DNA of 64,000 nucleotides from Zunongwangia profunda SM-A87 (GTDB lineage: Bacteria > Bacteroidota > Bacteroidia > Flavobacteriales > Flavobacteriaceae): positions 2,052,001 to 2,116,000 of the forward strand of contig NC_014041.1 in NCBI RefSeq assembly GCF_000023465.1, read 5' to 3'. The translations under genes were made by a program, and so were the position numbers. The notes below the pieces were generated by a model, which saw only the letters and a program-made list of their open reading frames with translations, was not told the origin of the DNA and ran no database searches. Below are positions 43,452 through 52,605 of the stretch, one piece after another (the first letter of the stretch is position 1; the number at the start of each line of letters is the position of its first letter).

Positions 43452-44144
43452 ATGAACTCATTAGCAAATAACGGGAATATATCCTACCGCGAAACCTTAC
43501 GAAAAATTAGGCAGAAACATCAAATTAAACCAAATGAGCGGCATTTTTTAAAAGAATTAAAACATGCTAATATTAGATGTTTGGCATTTACTACTGATGG
43601 TGGCTTTTGTGAAAAAGGCAATTTTTATAAAAATCTGGAAGCAGGGCTTGGTACCATTCGTATTAATTACCAGGATCAGTACACAGCAAAAGAAAAAGTG
43701 TTGATCCTAAATAAATTAGAGAAAGAAATAGAGGATATTCCTATCGATTTCCAGATCAATGCCTTATACCAAAAAATCGAAGATGCTTTTTGCTTTTATT
43801 CTCAGGCATTGGATGAATCAAACCGTTTATATTTTAAGACGCTATTTAAAAATCTTTGCTTTCATAAAAAAGCTTACATATCAGGATTAAAATCTCAGTA
43901 TAAACTTGCCAATTACAGGAGAAAGCAAAATGGATTAAAATGTAAGGAATTAAGAAATAAGGGAAGGGACTTTGTCGTTAAAAGAGGCTTAGAATTACAA
44001 TCTGAATTAGAATCCCTTTACCGTGATTTAATACCTAATATTTCTGATCAACAGGAGCGTCATACTTTAGAAAGTCATCTTAAATATGTACTGGAAGATA
44101 AACAATTGTTTTCCAGGTTAAAAAGTGACAAGTTTTTAATATAG
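43452..44144 (+). CDS. Hypothetical cytoplasmic protein, helical
   Basis: The 230-residue protein has no signal peptide or membrane span. It is mostly charged helical sequence: basic N-terminus (YRETLRKIRQKHQIK), a middle with ALYQKIEDAFCFYSQALDES, and a Lys/Arg-rich C-terminal helix (YRRKQNGLKCKELRNK). A loose likeness to four-helix-bundle stress proteins (DUF2383) is not strong enough to name it. A TAGATTTG at 43416-43423 matches the -7 promoter pattern. It diverges from the LytTR gene. Confidence 0.7.
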   Translation: MNSLANNGNISYRETLRKIRQKHQIKPNERHFLKELKHANIRCLAFTTDGGFCEKGNFYKNLEAGLGTIRINYQDQYTAKEKVLILNKLEKEIEDIPIDFQINALYQKIEDAFCFYSQALDESNRLYFKTLFKNLCFHKKAYISGLKSQYKLANYRRKQNGLKCKELRNKGRDFVVKRGLELQSELESLYRDLIPNISDQQERHTLESHLKYVLEDKQLFSRLKSDKFLI

Positions 44145-44729
44145 TTTTGCTTGATAATCTAGATTAGGTGTTGCGGTTCCGTTCCAAACTATCGATATTT
44201 GGATCCATGAAAAATAACTTCTACTAAGTAGCTCATGTCAAGCTCATGAGTTACTTAGTAGAAGTATTTTATTGATATCGTTTAAGGATATAAAACCCAC
44301 GGTTGCGATTTGCCGATTTGCCAATGTTATATTCGCTCTGCTGTTAGCAGTTAGAATGTAGAGAATAGAGTTTTGCACATAAAATTTTGAATTTTAAATG
44401 TTTGTGGTGAATACTTAAAGCTGAAGACCGACGGCTATATAACAAGCTAAGACCTTGAATCTAGAATTTTGAACTCTTGCACTTTAAACTTTCAAACTTT
44501 CAAACCTTCAACTTATTATACCATGTCAAGAAACTGGAAAAATTATGGAATTTTTTAAGTTATTGATGTTTTTTATTGAATTTTTGCTTAGAAACCCCTC
44601 TTTAAATCTTGTTTATTCTAAAAAAATACAACCTTATTTTACTGAATATTAAATAATTATTTGCTTTATGTAAAATAATGTAGAAGTTCTTGTAGGTAAT
44701 CCAAAGATTCTATAGCTTTGGCGCTGCAA
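44145..44729. other. Intergenic region with phrase-type repeats
   Basis: No gene is seen. Besides the hairpin at 44217-44265 the stretch 44330-44520 contains TCGCTCTGCTGTTAGCAGTT, similar to TCGCTTCGCTGTTAGAAGTT at 60413, and repeated CTTTCAAACTTTCAAAC-like units similar to 2870 and 24815. The last 200 bp before 44730 are AT-rich and probably contain the promoter of the RND operon. Confidence 0.5.
44217..44265. repeat. Long inverted repeat (21-bp arms), possible terminator
   Basis: ACTTCTACTAAGTA then CTCATG on the left and the reverse complement on the right, with one mismatch, around a 7-base loop. It follows the gene at 43452 by about 70 nt and precedes a short T-rich sequence (ATTTTATTG). 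It may terminate that gene. Confidence 0.7.
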
Positions 44730-45167
44730 ATGAAATCATTGTTTAAATACATATCGTTTTTTCTACTCCTCCTTAATGGTTATGGCCATCTTCATGCCAG
44801 TAATCTACAGGAGAATAATGATTTTATTGTAGACGACTTTTGTTTTCAGGATCAACTGGATTTAGGTTTTGATTATTTTGATGATAGTGATGCACTAATT
44901 CATGAAAAATCAAGATCCAATCCAGACAAAAAATTTTCTGAAACTGAAGAGATCGAAATTGAAGAAGCACAAAATGATTCGGATTCAGATACTGATGCTT
45001 CAAAAAAAAATATAGAGACTGGCGATTACGTTACCGGTCTTTTCTACATTGTACTTTCTGCTTATCACGATAACAGTCTTCGTGATTACGAACCTTATTT
45101 TTCAAAGCACCAAAAAATTTCATCTTACCCATCTATTTGTGTGAGATATTGCGTGTTTAGAATATGA
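44730..45167 (+). CDS. Small secreted acidic protein upstream of the RND operon
   Basis: The start at 44730 (MKSLFKYISF) gives a signal peptide ending near LHAS; a TTG at 44718 is rejected. The 145-residue product is acidic, with DDFCFQDQLDLGFDYFDD and a central Ser/Asp/Glu-rich stretch, and ends with two cysteines (ICVRYCVF). I do not recognise it. It lies about 150 bp before the efflux adaptor gene on the same strand, so it may belong with that operon. Confidence 0.65.
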   Translation: MKSLFKYISFFLLLLNGYGHLHASNLQENNDFIVDDFCFQDQLDLGFDYFDDSDALIHEKSRSNPDKKFSETEEIEIEEAQNDSDSDTDASKKNIETGDYVTGLFYIVLSAYHDNSLRDYEPYFSKHQKISSYPSICVRYCVFRI

Positions 45168-45320
45168 TTTTCTAAGTCTGGATTATTTATCTACAATCCA
45201 GCAAACTTCAATTTTTAAAAATAGTCTATTAAAGCATTTGTCTATCGGTTTATGTTTAGCGGTGATTTATAGACTTTCATAAGGTTTCCCCTAATTTTTA
45301 TCACTTTTAAATTTGAAATT

Positions 45321-46406
45321 ATGATGAGTAGAATTCTCATGATTGTTAGTCTGTGTGCTATGTTTTTAGGCATGGGCTGTGAATCCCACAAAGAAAAGAA
45401 AGAAGAAAAATCCAGGTATCTGGTAACAAGCCCGCTTCGTAAAGATACCCTGGTCGTCAATCAATACGTAGCGCAAATTCAATCTATAAGAAATATAGAA
45501 GTGCGGGCGCAGGAGAGAGGTTATCTTGAAGATATCTATGTAGATGAAGGACAGTTTGTGAAAAAAGGGCAGTTAATGTTTAAAATTATGCCTAAGCTTT
45601 ACAAAGCCGAATTACAAAAGGCTGAGGCTGAAGCCCATTTTGCCGAAATAGAATACGAAAATACCAAACAATTAGCCGATAGTAATGTTGTTGCTCCTAA
45701 CGAATTAGCAATGTCAAAAGCTAAGTTAGAAAAAGCAAAGGCTGAAAAGTCGCTAGCGCAGGTACATTTAGAATTCACTGAAATTAGAGCTCCCTTTGAC
45801 GGAATTGTAGACAGACTTCATTTAAAGTTAGGAAGTTTGGTGGAAGAAGGAGAATTACTTACCAGTTTATCCGATAACAGCGATATGTGGGTTTATTATA
45901 ATGTTCCTGAAGCCGAATATTTGGACTATCAGCAAGCCATTCACGAAGATGATACGGTAAAAGTAGAATTGCTGATGGCCAATAACCAGGTTTACAAGCA
46001 TGATGGTTATGTACAAACTATCGAAGGAGAATTTAATAACGAAACCGGGAATATTGCTTTTAGAGCAAGTTTTCCGAACCCAGAAGGTCTTTTAAGACAT
46101 GGTGAAACCGGTAGTGTTCTTACCAAAGTCCCCTTTAATAACTCATTACTAATTCCCCAAAAAGCCACATTCGAGGTGCTAAGTAAGCATTATGTATATG
46201 TTATAAACGAAGATGATAAAATCGAAGCAAGAGAAATTAGTCTTGCCGGTGAGCTTCCGCATATTTATGCCATAAGTGATGGAATTACTGAGGATGATAA
46301 AATTCTTTTAGAAGGACTTCGTAAAGTTAGAGAAGGAGATGAGATCGAGTACGAATTTGAAGATCCTCAGGAGGTTATAGGTCACCTTGAACTTTATGCC
46401 GAGTAA
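45321..46406 (+). CDS. RND efflux periplasmic adaptor (membrane fusion lipoprotein)
   Basis: The 361-residue protein has a lipoprotein signal (lipobox FLGMGC, Cys near residue 20), then the adaptor domains in order. The lipoyl/barrel-sandwich halves include VRAQERGYLEDIYVDEGQFVKKG and IRAPFDGIVDRLHLKLGSLV, separated by a helical hairpin (about 95-145). Beta-barrel and membrane-proximal domains follow. It links the RND pump to the outer-membrane channel. The pump gene follows after a 208-bp gap. Start at the first or second Met (45321 or 45324) is uncertain. Confidence 0.93.
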   Translation: MMSRILMIVSLCAMFLGMGCESHKEKKEEKSRYLVTSPLRKDTLVVNQYVAQIQSIRNIEVRAQERGYLEDIYVDEGQFVKKGQLMFKIMPKLYKAELQKAEAEAHFAEIEYENTKQLADSNVVAPNELAMSKAKLEKAKAEKSLAQVHLEFTEIRAPFDGIVDRLHLKLGSLVEEGELLTSLSDNSDMWVYYNVPEAEYLDYQQAIHEDDTVKVELLMANNQVYKHDGYVQTIEGEFNNETGNIAFRASFPNPEGLLRHGETGSVLTKVPFNNSLLIPQKATFEVLSKHYVYVINEDDKIEAREISLAGELPHIYAISDGITEDDKILLEGLRKVREGDEIEYEFEDPQEVIGHLELYAE

Positions 46407-46614
46407 TTTATTTTCATGAAAATTGGCAATTGGAAGGTTTTTTTAGAATTAAAATTTCAAGAACCTTTCAAATTCCTGACAGATTGAACATTATAGGTTA
46501 ATCTGTATAGGCATTTATAAAAAATGTTTTGATGGTTTTTGTTTCGTTTCGAAATGAGGCATGTGTTAATAATCATCACTTAAATCTCGATACCGAGTAA
46601 AATTTAATAAGACT

Positions 46615-49600
46615 ATGTTTAAACGATTTATACATAGACCCGTATTTGCAATTGTTATTTCTATTATAATTGTATTTATGGGGTCTTTAGCAATAAAACA
46701 ACTGCCTATATCGCAGTTTCCCCAAATTGCGCCTACCACAGTAAATATATTTGTAGCCTATCCGGGCGCCAGTGCAGATGTATTGGTAAAATCTACCCTT
46801 ATTACTTTGGAGAATTCAATAAATGGGGTGCAGGGAATGCGTTATCTGGCAACAGATGCAACCAGTGCCGGTGAGGCCACATTACGAGTGATCTTTGAAC
46901 CTGGGACGGATCCTAATGATGCCGTGGTAAGGGTAAAAACACGGGTCGATCAGGTAATGCCTTTATTACCAGAGTTGGTACAAAGGGAAGGGGTAGTGAT
47001 TACACCTATCCAGCCGAGTATGTTAATGTATGTAAACCTCTACTCGAAAAAGGAAAGTATGGATGAAAAATTTCTATACAATTACGCCAACGTAAAAATG
47101 ATTCCTGAAATAAACAGGATTAAAGGGATCGCGAGATCTACTATTTTGGGTAGCCGTAAATATGCCATGCGTGTTTGGTTAAACCCAGATAGAATGCGTG
47201 CTTATAATGTTTCTGTAGATGAAGTTATGGAGGCAATGAAAGAGCAAAGTATCGTAGGTAGGCCAGGACGTTTAGGTAGAAGTTCAGGAATAAAGGCACA
47301 GTCTTTAGAATACGTACTTACCTACAAAGGTCGCTATAGCGAACCTGAAGAATACGAGAATATTATTGTTAGGGCAAACCCCGATGGGCAAAGTTTGCGA
47401 TTAAAAGATATTGGTAGGGTAGAGTTAGGAAGTGAGTTTTTTGATATCTATTCTAATCTGGACGGTCATCCATCAGCGGCGATCGTATTAAAACAAAGTT
47501 ATGGTAGTAATGCCAGTGATGTAATTGAAGAAGTTAAGGCCGAACTGGAGAAAATGAAAGAAGATTTCCCTCCTGGTATGGATTATAAGCTTAGCTATGA
47601 TGTATCTCAATTTTTGGATGCCTCAATAGAACAGGTGGTTCACACCCTACGTGATGCTTTTATCCTGGTAGCTATTGTAGTGTTTATTTTCTTGGGAGAC
47701 TGGCGTTCTACCTTAATTCCTATTTTGGCGGTTCCGGTGTCTTTGGTAGGGGCATTTTTCGTGATTCAATTCTTCGGAATTTCAATTAACCTGGTAACCT
47801 TGTTTGCTTTAGTACTTGCCATTGGTATCGTGGTAGATGATGCCATTGTGGTCGTCGAGGCCGTGCACGCAAAATTTGATGAATATCCGGATATTTCTCC
47901 TTATGTAGCCGTAAAACAGGTGCTTGGAGAAATAGGGGGTGCAATTATTGCTATTACGGCAGTAATGGTTTCGGTATTCCTGCCTATTTCATTTATGTCT
48001 GGACCAGTTGGTACATTCTACAGACAGTTTTCGATCACCATGGCCAGTTCCATTGTGATTTCAGCAATTATAGCACTTACCCTTACGCCGGTTTTATGTG
48101 CGATGCTGCTTAAAAATCACCATGGTAAAGAGCATAAACAAAATTTCCTTACTAAAGGATTAGATAAATTCAATTCAGGATTCGATAAGCTTACCGGTAA
48201 ATACGTTGGTATATTAAAAAGAATGGTAAGTCGTAGATGGTTAACCTTCGGGATTTTAGTAGCCTTTTGTGCCGGTATTTATCTTGAAAGTCAGGTCTTA
48301 CCTTCTGGTTTTGTGCCTAGTGAAGACCAGGGAACTATTTATGCCATTATTCAAACACCTCCGGGAGCAACCTTGGAGCGAACTAATGAAGTTTCCAGAA
48401 AGTTACAGAGTATTTGTGAAGAAGTAGAAGGAATAGAATCGGTATCCTCGTTGGCAGGTTATGAAATTATGACTGAAGGGCGTGGATCTAACGCAGGTAC
48501 CTGTTTAATTAACCTTAAAAACTGGTCTGACCGTAAACATACAGTTACCGAAATTATGGAAGAGCTGGAGGAAAAATCCAAAGACCTAGGTGCGGTTATC
48601 GAATTCTTTGAGCCACCGGCAATTCCAGGTTTCGGTTCTTCTGGAGGCTTCTCTATGCGTCTATTAGATGAAAATACGGAAACCGATTATCAGGATTTCG
48701 ATAAGATCAATCAGGAGTTTATGGAGAATTTAAGAAAACGTCCGGAGCTAAAAGGGCTGTTTACTTTCTTTGCCGCCAACTATCCACAGTACGAATTAGA
48801 GTTCAATAATGAACTGGCCATGCAAAAAGGAGTATCCATTGGCGATGCTATGGAAAACCTGAATATTTTAATTGGTAGTACTTACGAGCAGGGATTTATT
48901 AAATACAACCGTTTCTTTAAGGTGTATGTACAGTCAGACCCTCAGTTTAGACGTCTACCTTCAGATATTCTGGACATGTACGTGAAAAATGATCATGGTG
49001 AAATGGTCCCGTATTCTGCATTTATGAAACTGAAAAAACTACAGGGTCCAAATGAGGTAACTCGTTTTAATATGTACAATTCGGCTGCAATTCGTGGATT
49101 ACCGGCTGAAGGATATACCACAGCAGACGCTATTGATGCTATTAAACAAGTTGCCAAAGAAACGCTTCCTAAAAACTACGACATCGCCTGGGAAGGATTA
49201 TCGTATGATGAAGCGCGAAGAGGGAACGAATCGATTTACATTTTCTTAATCGTATTGGTCTTTGTGTATTTTGTGCTTGCTGCCCAGTACGAAAGTTTTA
49301 TAATTCCGTTATCGGTAATATTTTCATTACCTGTAGGAGTGTTTGGTTCGTTTATGCTGTTAAAGTTAATGGGACTTCAAAACGATATCTATGCCCAAAT
49401 TGGTTTAATCATGCTGGTAGGGCTTCTGGGTAAAAATGCTGTGTTAATCGTTGAATTTGCCGTTATGAAACATAGTGAAGGCCTTAGTGTATTAGAAGCG
49501 GCCATAGAAGGAGCTAAAGTGCGTTTTAGACCCATTTTAATGACGTCTTTCGCATTTATTGCCGGTTTAATTCCGTTGATCATTGCTACCGGAGCAGGAG

Positions 49601-49779
49601 CTGTAGGTAACAGAACCTTAGGAGCTTCGGCACTTGGAGGAATGCTCTTTGGAACCATATTCGGTGTAATTATCGTACCAGGACTATACTACATTTTCGG
49701 AAGTCTTGCTGAAGGAAAATCATTGATTAAATACGAAGACGAAAATCCATTAACAGAAGATTTTGATTATGATAAATAG
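46615..49779 (+). CDS. RND efflux pump, HAE-1 (AcrB-like) family
   Basis: The 1054-residue inner-membrane pump has 12 membrane segments in two halves. Helix 4 carries the proton-relay acidic pair (LAIGIVVDDAIVVVEAVH). Other motifs include GPSMLMYVN-like pore regions (IQPSMLMYVNLYSK), FFEPPAIPGFGSSGG and LMLVGLLGKNAVLIVEFA. It is full length and belongs to the drug-efflux branch, not the metal-efflux branch of the broken pump at 12936. The channel gene starts 11 nt before its end. Confidence 0.96.
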   Translation: MFKRFIHRPVFAIVISIIIVFMGSLAIKQLPISQFPQIAPTTVNIFVAYPGASADVLVKSTLITLENSINGVQGMRYLATDATSAGEATLRVIFEPGTDPNDAVVRVKTRVDQVMPLLPELVQREGVVITPIQPSMLMYVNLYSKKESMDEKFLYNYANVKMIPEINRIKGIARSTILGSRKYAMRVWLNPDRMRAYNVSVDEVMEAMKEQSIVGRPGRLGRSSGIKAQSLEYVLTYKGRYSEPEEYENIIVRANPDGQSLRLKDIGRVELGSEFFDIYSNLDGHPSAAIVLKQSYGSNASDVIEEVKAELEKMKEDFPPGMDYKLSYDVSQFLDASIEQVVHTLRDAFILVAIVVFIFLGDWRSTLIPILAVPVSLVGAFFVIQFFGISINLVTLFALVLAIGIVVDDAIVVVEAVHAKFDEYPDISPYVAVKQVLGEIGGAIIAITAVMVSVFLPISFMSGPVGTFYRQFSITMASSIVISAIIALTLTPVLCAMLLKNHHGKEHKQNFLTKGLDKFNSGFDKLTGKYVGILKRMVSRRWLTFGILVAFCAGIYLESQVLPSGFVPSEDQGTIYAIIQTPPGATLERTNEVSRKLQSICEEVEGIESVSSLAGYEIMTEGRGSNAGTCLINLKNWSDRKHTVTEIMEELEEKSKDLGAVIEFFEPPAIPGFGSSGGFSMRLLDENTETDYQDFDKINQEFMENLRKRPELKGLFTFFAANYPQYELEFNNELAMQKGVSIGDAMENLNILIGSTYEQGFIKYNRFFKVYVQSDPQFRRLPSDILDMYVKNDHGEMVPYSAFMKLKKLQGPNEVTRFNMYNSAAIRGLPAEGYTTADAIDAIKQVAKETLPKNYDIAWEGLSYDEARRGNESIYIFLIVLVFVYFVLAAQYESFIIPLSVIFSLPVGVFGSFMLLKLMGLQNDIYAQIGLIMLVGLLGKNAVLIVEFAVMKHSEGLSVLEAAIEGAKVRFRPILMTSFAFIAGLIPLIIATGAGAVGNRTLGASALGGMLFGTIFGVIIVPGLYYIFGSLAEGKSLIKYEDENPLTEDFDYDK

Positions 49780-51253
49780 ATTTAAAAAATATAAGCGTTT
49801 CTCTTATTTAGGCGTTACAGCAGGAATTATGCTGAGTATTACGTCTTGTGTACCTTCATTATCAGAGAAAACCGCAAGTAAAGAGGTTCCCGGGAATTAT
49901 CATAATTCCCAGGATTCTCTTGCTACTAAAAGTTTTAATTCCGCAGATACTACAAGCTCGGCTTCTATAGATTGGAAAACATTTTTTGATGATCCCAACC
50001 TGATAGCTTTAATTGATACCGCGCTTGAAAATAATCAGGAGTTAAATATTATGCTGCAGGAGCTAAAGGTCGCTCAAAGTGAAGTACAGGCTAGAAAAGG
50101 TGAATATTTACCATCAATTGGATTAAAAGCAGGTGCTGGAGTTGATAAAGTGGGTAAATATACACGCGATGGAGCAGTAGAAGAGAATTTGGAGATTAAA
50201 GAAGGAAAGGCCTTTCCGGATCCACTTCCTGATTACATGATAGGCTTAAATGCGCAGTGGGAAGTAGATATTTGGAACAAACTTCATAACGCTAAAAAAT
50301 CTGCCGTGATGCGCTATTTATCCAGCGTAGAGGGAAGAAATTTTATGGTAACCAATTTGATAGCTGAAATTGCTAATTCTTATTACGAATTACTGGCTTT
50401 AGATAATCAGCTCCAGATTGTGAAAAATAATATCGAAATTCAGGAAAGAGCCTACAGGATTGTAAAATTACAGATGCAGGCCGCTCGTGTTACCCAGCTT
50501 GCGGTAAGTAAATTTAATGCAGAAGTCTTACATACCAAAAGCTTACAATATGATATTCAGCAAAGAATTACGGAAACAGAAAATAAGCTGAATTTCCTTG
50601 TTGGTCGTTATCCACAACCAATAGCGCGTAGTACTGAAGCATTTGCAACGATACTTCCAAAGCAAATCGATGCTGGTTTACCGGCGCAATTATTACAGAA
50701 CAGGCCGGATATACGTCAGGCAGAATTTGAGCTTCAGGCATCAAAACTTGATATTAAAGTTGCAAAAGCCCGATTTTATCCTTCATTCGGGATTTCAGCG
50801 AATATCGGGTATCAGGCTTTTAATCCGGATTACCTGTTAAATACACCAGAATCCTTAATTTATTCTGTTGCAGGGGATCTGGTAGCACCTTTAGTGAACC
50901 GAAATGCCATAAAAGCAGCCTATAAAACTGCAAATGCCAAGCAAATTCAGGCGGCTTTCGATTACGAACAAACCGTTTTGAAAGCCTATATAGAAGTGGC
51001 CAATCAATTGTCTAAAATCGATAATCTTAAGAAGAGTTATGATTTAAGAGCTGCGGAAGTAGATGCCTTAACGGAGTCGATAAAGATCTCGAATAAATTG
51101 TTTAGAAATGCAAGAGCAGAATATATGGAGGTGTTAATGACCCAAAGGGATGCCCTGGAATCTAAATTTGATCTTGTAGAAACTAAAATGCAACAAATGA
51201 CGGCTGTTGTGAATATGTATCAGGCGCTTGGTGGCGGCTGGAATAAAGATTAA
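49769..51253 (+). CDS. Outer-membrane efflux channel, NodT/TolC family lipoprotein
   Basis: The start is taken at ATG 49769; the TTG two codons earlier is rejected. The protein has a lipoprotein signal (lipobox SITSC), WKTFFDDPNLIALIDTALENNQEL, and two tandem TolC-type repeats with long coiled-coil helices. LLQNRPDIRQAEFELQ and RAEYMEVLMTQRDALESKFDLVETKMQQ are typical of NodT channels. It overlaps the pump by 11 nt and completes the tripartite system. An intrinsic terminator follows. Confidence 0.93.
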   Translation: MINRFKKYKRFSYLGVTAGIMLSITSCVPSLSEKTASKEVPGNYHNSQDSLATKSFNSADTTSSASIDWKTFFDDPNLIALIDTALENNQELNIMLQELKVAQSEVQARKGEYLPSIGLKAGAGVDKVGKYTRDGAVEENLEIKEGKAFPDPLPDYMIGLNAQWEVDIWNKLHNAKKSAVMRYLSSVEGRNFMVTNLIAEIANSYYELLALDNQLQIVKNNIEIQERAYRIVKLQMQAARVTQLAVSKFNAEVLHTKSLQYDIQQRITETENKLNFLVGRYPQPIARSTEAFATILPKQIDAGLPAQLLQNRPDIRQAEFELQASKLDIKVAKARFYPSFGISANIGYQAFNPDYLLNTPESLIYSVAGDLVAPLVNRNAIKAAYKTANAKQIQAAFDYEQTVLKAYIEVANQLSKIDNLKKSYDLRAAEVDALTESIKISNKLFRNARAEYMEVLMTQRDALESKFDLVETKMQQMTAVVNMYQALGGGWNKD

Positions 51254-51288
51254 TTTTTTGTTTTATTGTTTGTTTATTTAAATTGCCG

Positions 51289-51325
51289 AAAAAGCTCTCA
51301 GAATTATATATCTGAGAGCTTTTTC
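51289..51325. terminator. Bidirectional terminator after the RND operon
   Basis: AAAAAGCTCTCAGA and TCTGAGAGCTTTTT form a 14-bp perfect stem with an 8-base loop. It separates the efflux channel gene from the convergent gene at 51336. Confidence 0.9.
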
Positions 51326-51335
51326 TTTTTCAAGT

Positions 51336-51872
51336 TCAAAAACCAATTTTGAGTTTTGCACGTGTCATGTTTAAAGGAGTAGGATTAAAAATTGAAGTAT
51401 CGTCATCTGGTAATAATGTTTTGTTGCCAATATCTAGGTTAATATTATTTTTGAGCTGAAAGTCTATGCCAAAACTTATTCCTGAAGTAGGAAAAAGCGG
51501 ATCCATAGGTATCCTTGTATTTTCATAAATGCTACTAAAAGGATTTGAAATATATTGCCCAGAAATATATAGCAGGCTTTTTGAGGATAACTGGGCATTT
51601 AATTTAGCACCATAAGAGTATTTTAATAAACGATCGGCAGTCATAAAATCATAGTGTTCTAAAATTCCTACGAATACTTCAAGTTTTAAAAAATTTTGCT
51701 TCATAAATTCAAAATTATTTTTAAAATGCTTGTACTTCCCAACTCCATAGATCCGATCAGACAATTTGCTTTGGCTCAATCTAAGCGATGTTTCTTCTTT
51801 AAAAAAATTTTCTTGCTGTCCATATAAGCAAGGGAAACTCATTAAAAACAATACTATTAAAGAATATTTCAA
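51336..51872 (-). CDS. Hypothetical outer-membrane protein, possible small beta-barrel
   Basis: The 178-residue protein has a signal peptide (cleavage near LYGQ) and alternating beta strands (KLEVFVGILEHYDFM, SLLYISGQYIS, INLDIGNKTLL), ending in a strand terminating KLKIGF, a typical outer-membrane C-terminus. I recognise no family. It is convergent with the RND operon and stands alone. The start at 51872 is the first Met before the signal peptide. Confidence 0.7.
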   Translation of the reverse strand: MKYSLIVLFLMSFPCLYGQQENFFKEETSLRLSQSKLSDRIYGVGKYKHFKNNFEFMKQNFLKLEVFVGILEHYDFMTADRLLKYSYGAKLNAQLSSKSLLYISGQYISNPFSSIYENTRIPMDPLFPTSGISFGIDFQLKNNINLDIGNKTLLPDDDTSIFNPTPLNMTRAKLKIGF

Positions 51873-52605
51873 ACTTAATATTTTTAAACATATGAAAATA
51901 ACGTTATGGTCTAAAAAATAGTATAAATAGCCGAATAATATTTATTGGTGTCGACAAAAAGAAATATAATATTCAGAGGTTTGTTTAGAAAGAGTAAGAA
52001 TCTTTTAATTCCACTTCCACAAGCTTATTAATGATATATTGAAAACAGGAGTAGTGCTCAAATCAGTAGCATAATTAATATTCAGGATATAAATAATTCT
52101 GTGGCAGTTGATCTGTTAATCCTAATAGAAGTATAGGCACGAAAATATATAATTACTGCTTTAGTGGTTAGATATATAACATCCACGTAAAATTTACTTT
52201 TAATTTTAAGTTAACAGTGTTTTACTCCAATGTTAGCTTTGATTTAATCTATGTTAACCTTTTTAAATTTTTAAACAAAAAAACGAAATGTAATAATGTC
52301 CAACTTATTAGTGATGTGTTATTTTTTGGTGATTTAAATTTTTGATATAATAATTTTTAGTAATTATTTTTAGTGAAAATTCATCAATTTCTTTATTAAA
52401 ACGTTTTTGCACTAATTAAACTATACATAATCTTCATTTAAAACAGCTTCTTTTCTTTCTTCATTAATTTGCATCGTGTTAATGATAACTTAAAAATCTT
52501 ATGTGATTTTCATCCAAAGCAAACTCTAAAAAACACTAAACCGCAGAAGCTACCAACAACTGCGGTTATTAAAATTAAGCATTGTGCAACCAATTACTTA
52601 ACTAA
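51873..52605. other. Long intergenic region upstream of susC
   Basis: No open frame of note in 730 bp. The sequence is AT-rich. Near the right end there is a TTAATTTG at 52464-52471, close to but not matching the -7 consensus, and a leader hairpin at 52539-52567. No sigma, anti-sigma or hybrid two-component gene of the kind often found beside SusCD loci is present. I saw no convincing PhoB-type box. Confidence 0.5.
52539..52567 (+). promoter_or_regulatory. Leader hairpin before susC
   Basis: AACCGCAG and CTGCGGTT form an 8-bp perfect stem with a 13-base loop, about 40 nt upstream of the susC start. There is no T tract immediately after, so it is unlikely to be a strong terminator. It may affect leader structure or attenuation. 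Confidence 0.4.

Noticed and set aside
52100..52605. A PhoB-type box upstream of susC
   Set aside because: I looked for paired direct repeats suited to phosphate control and found none that I could defend.
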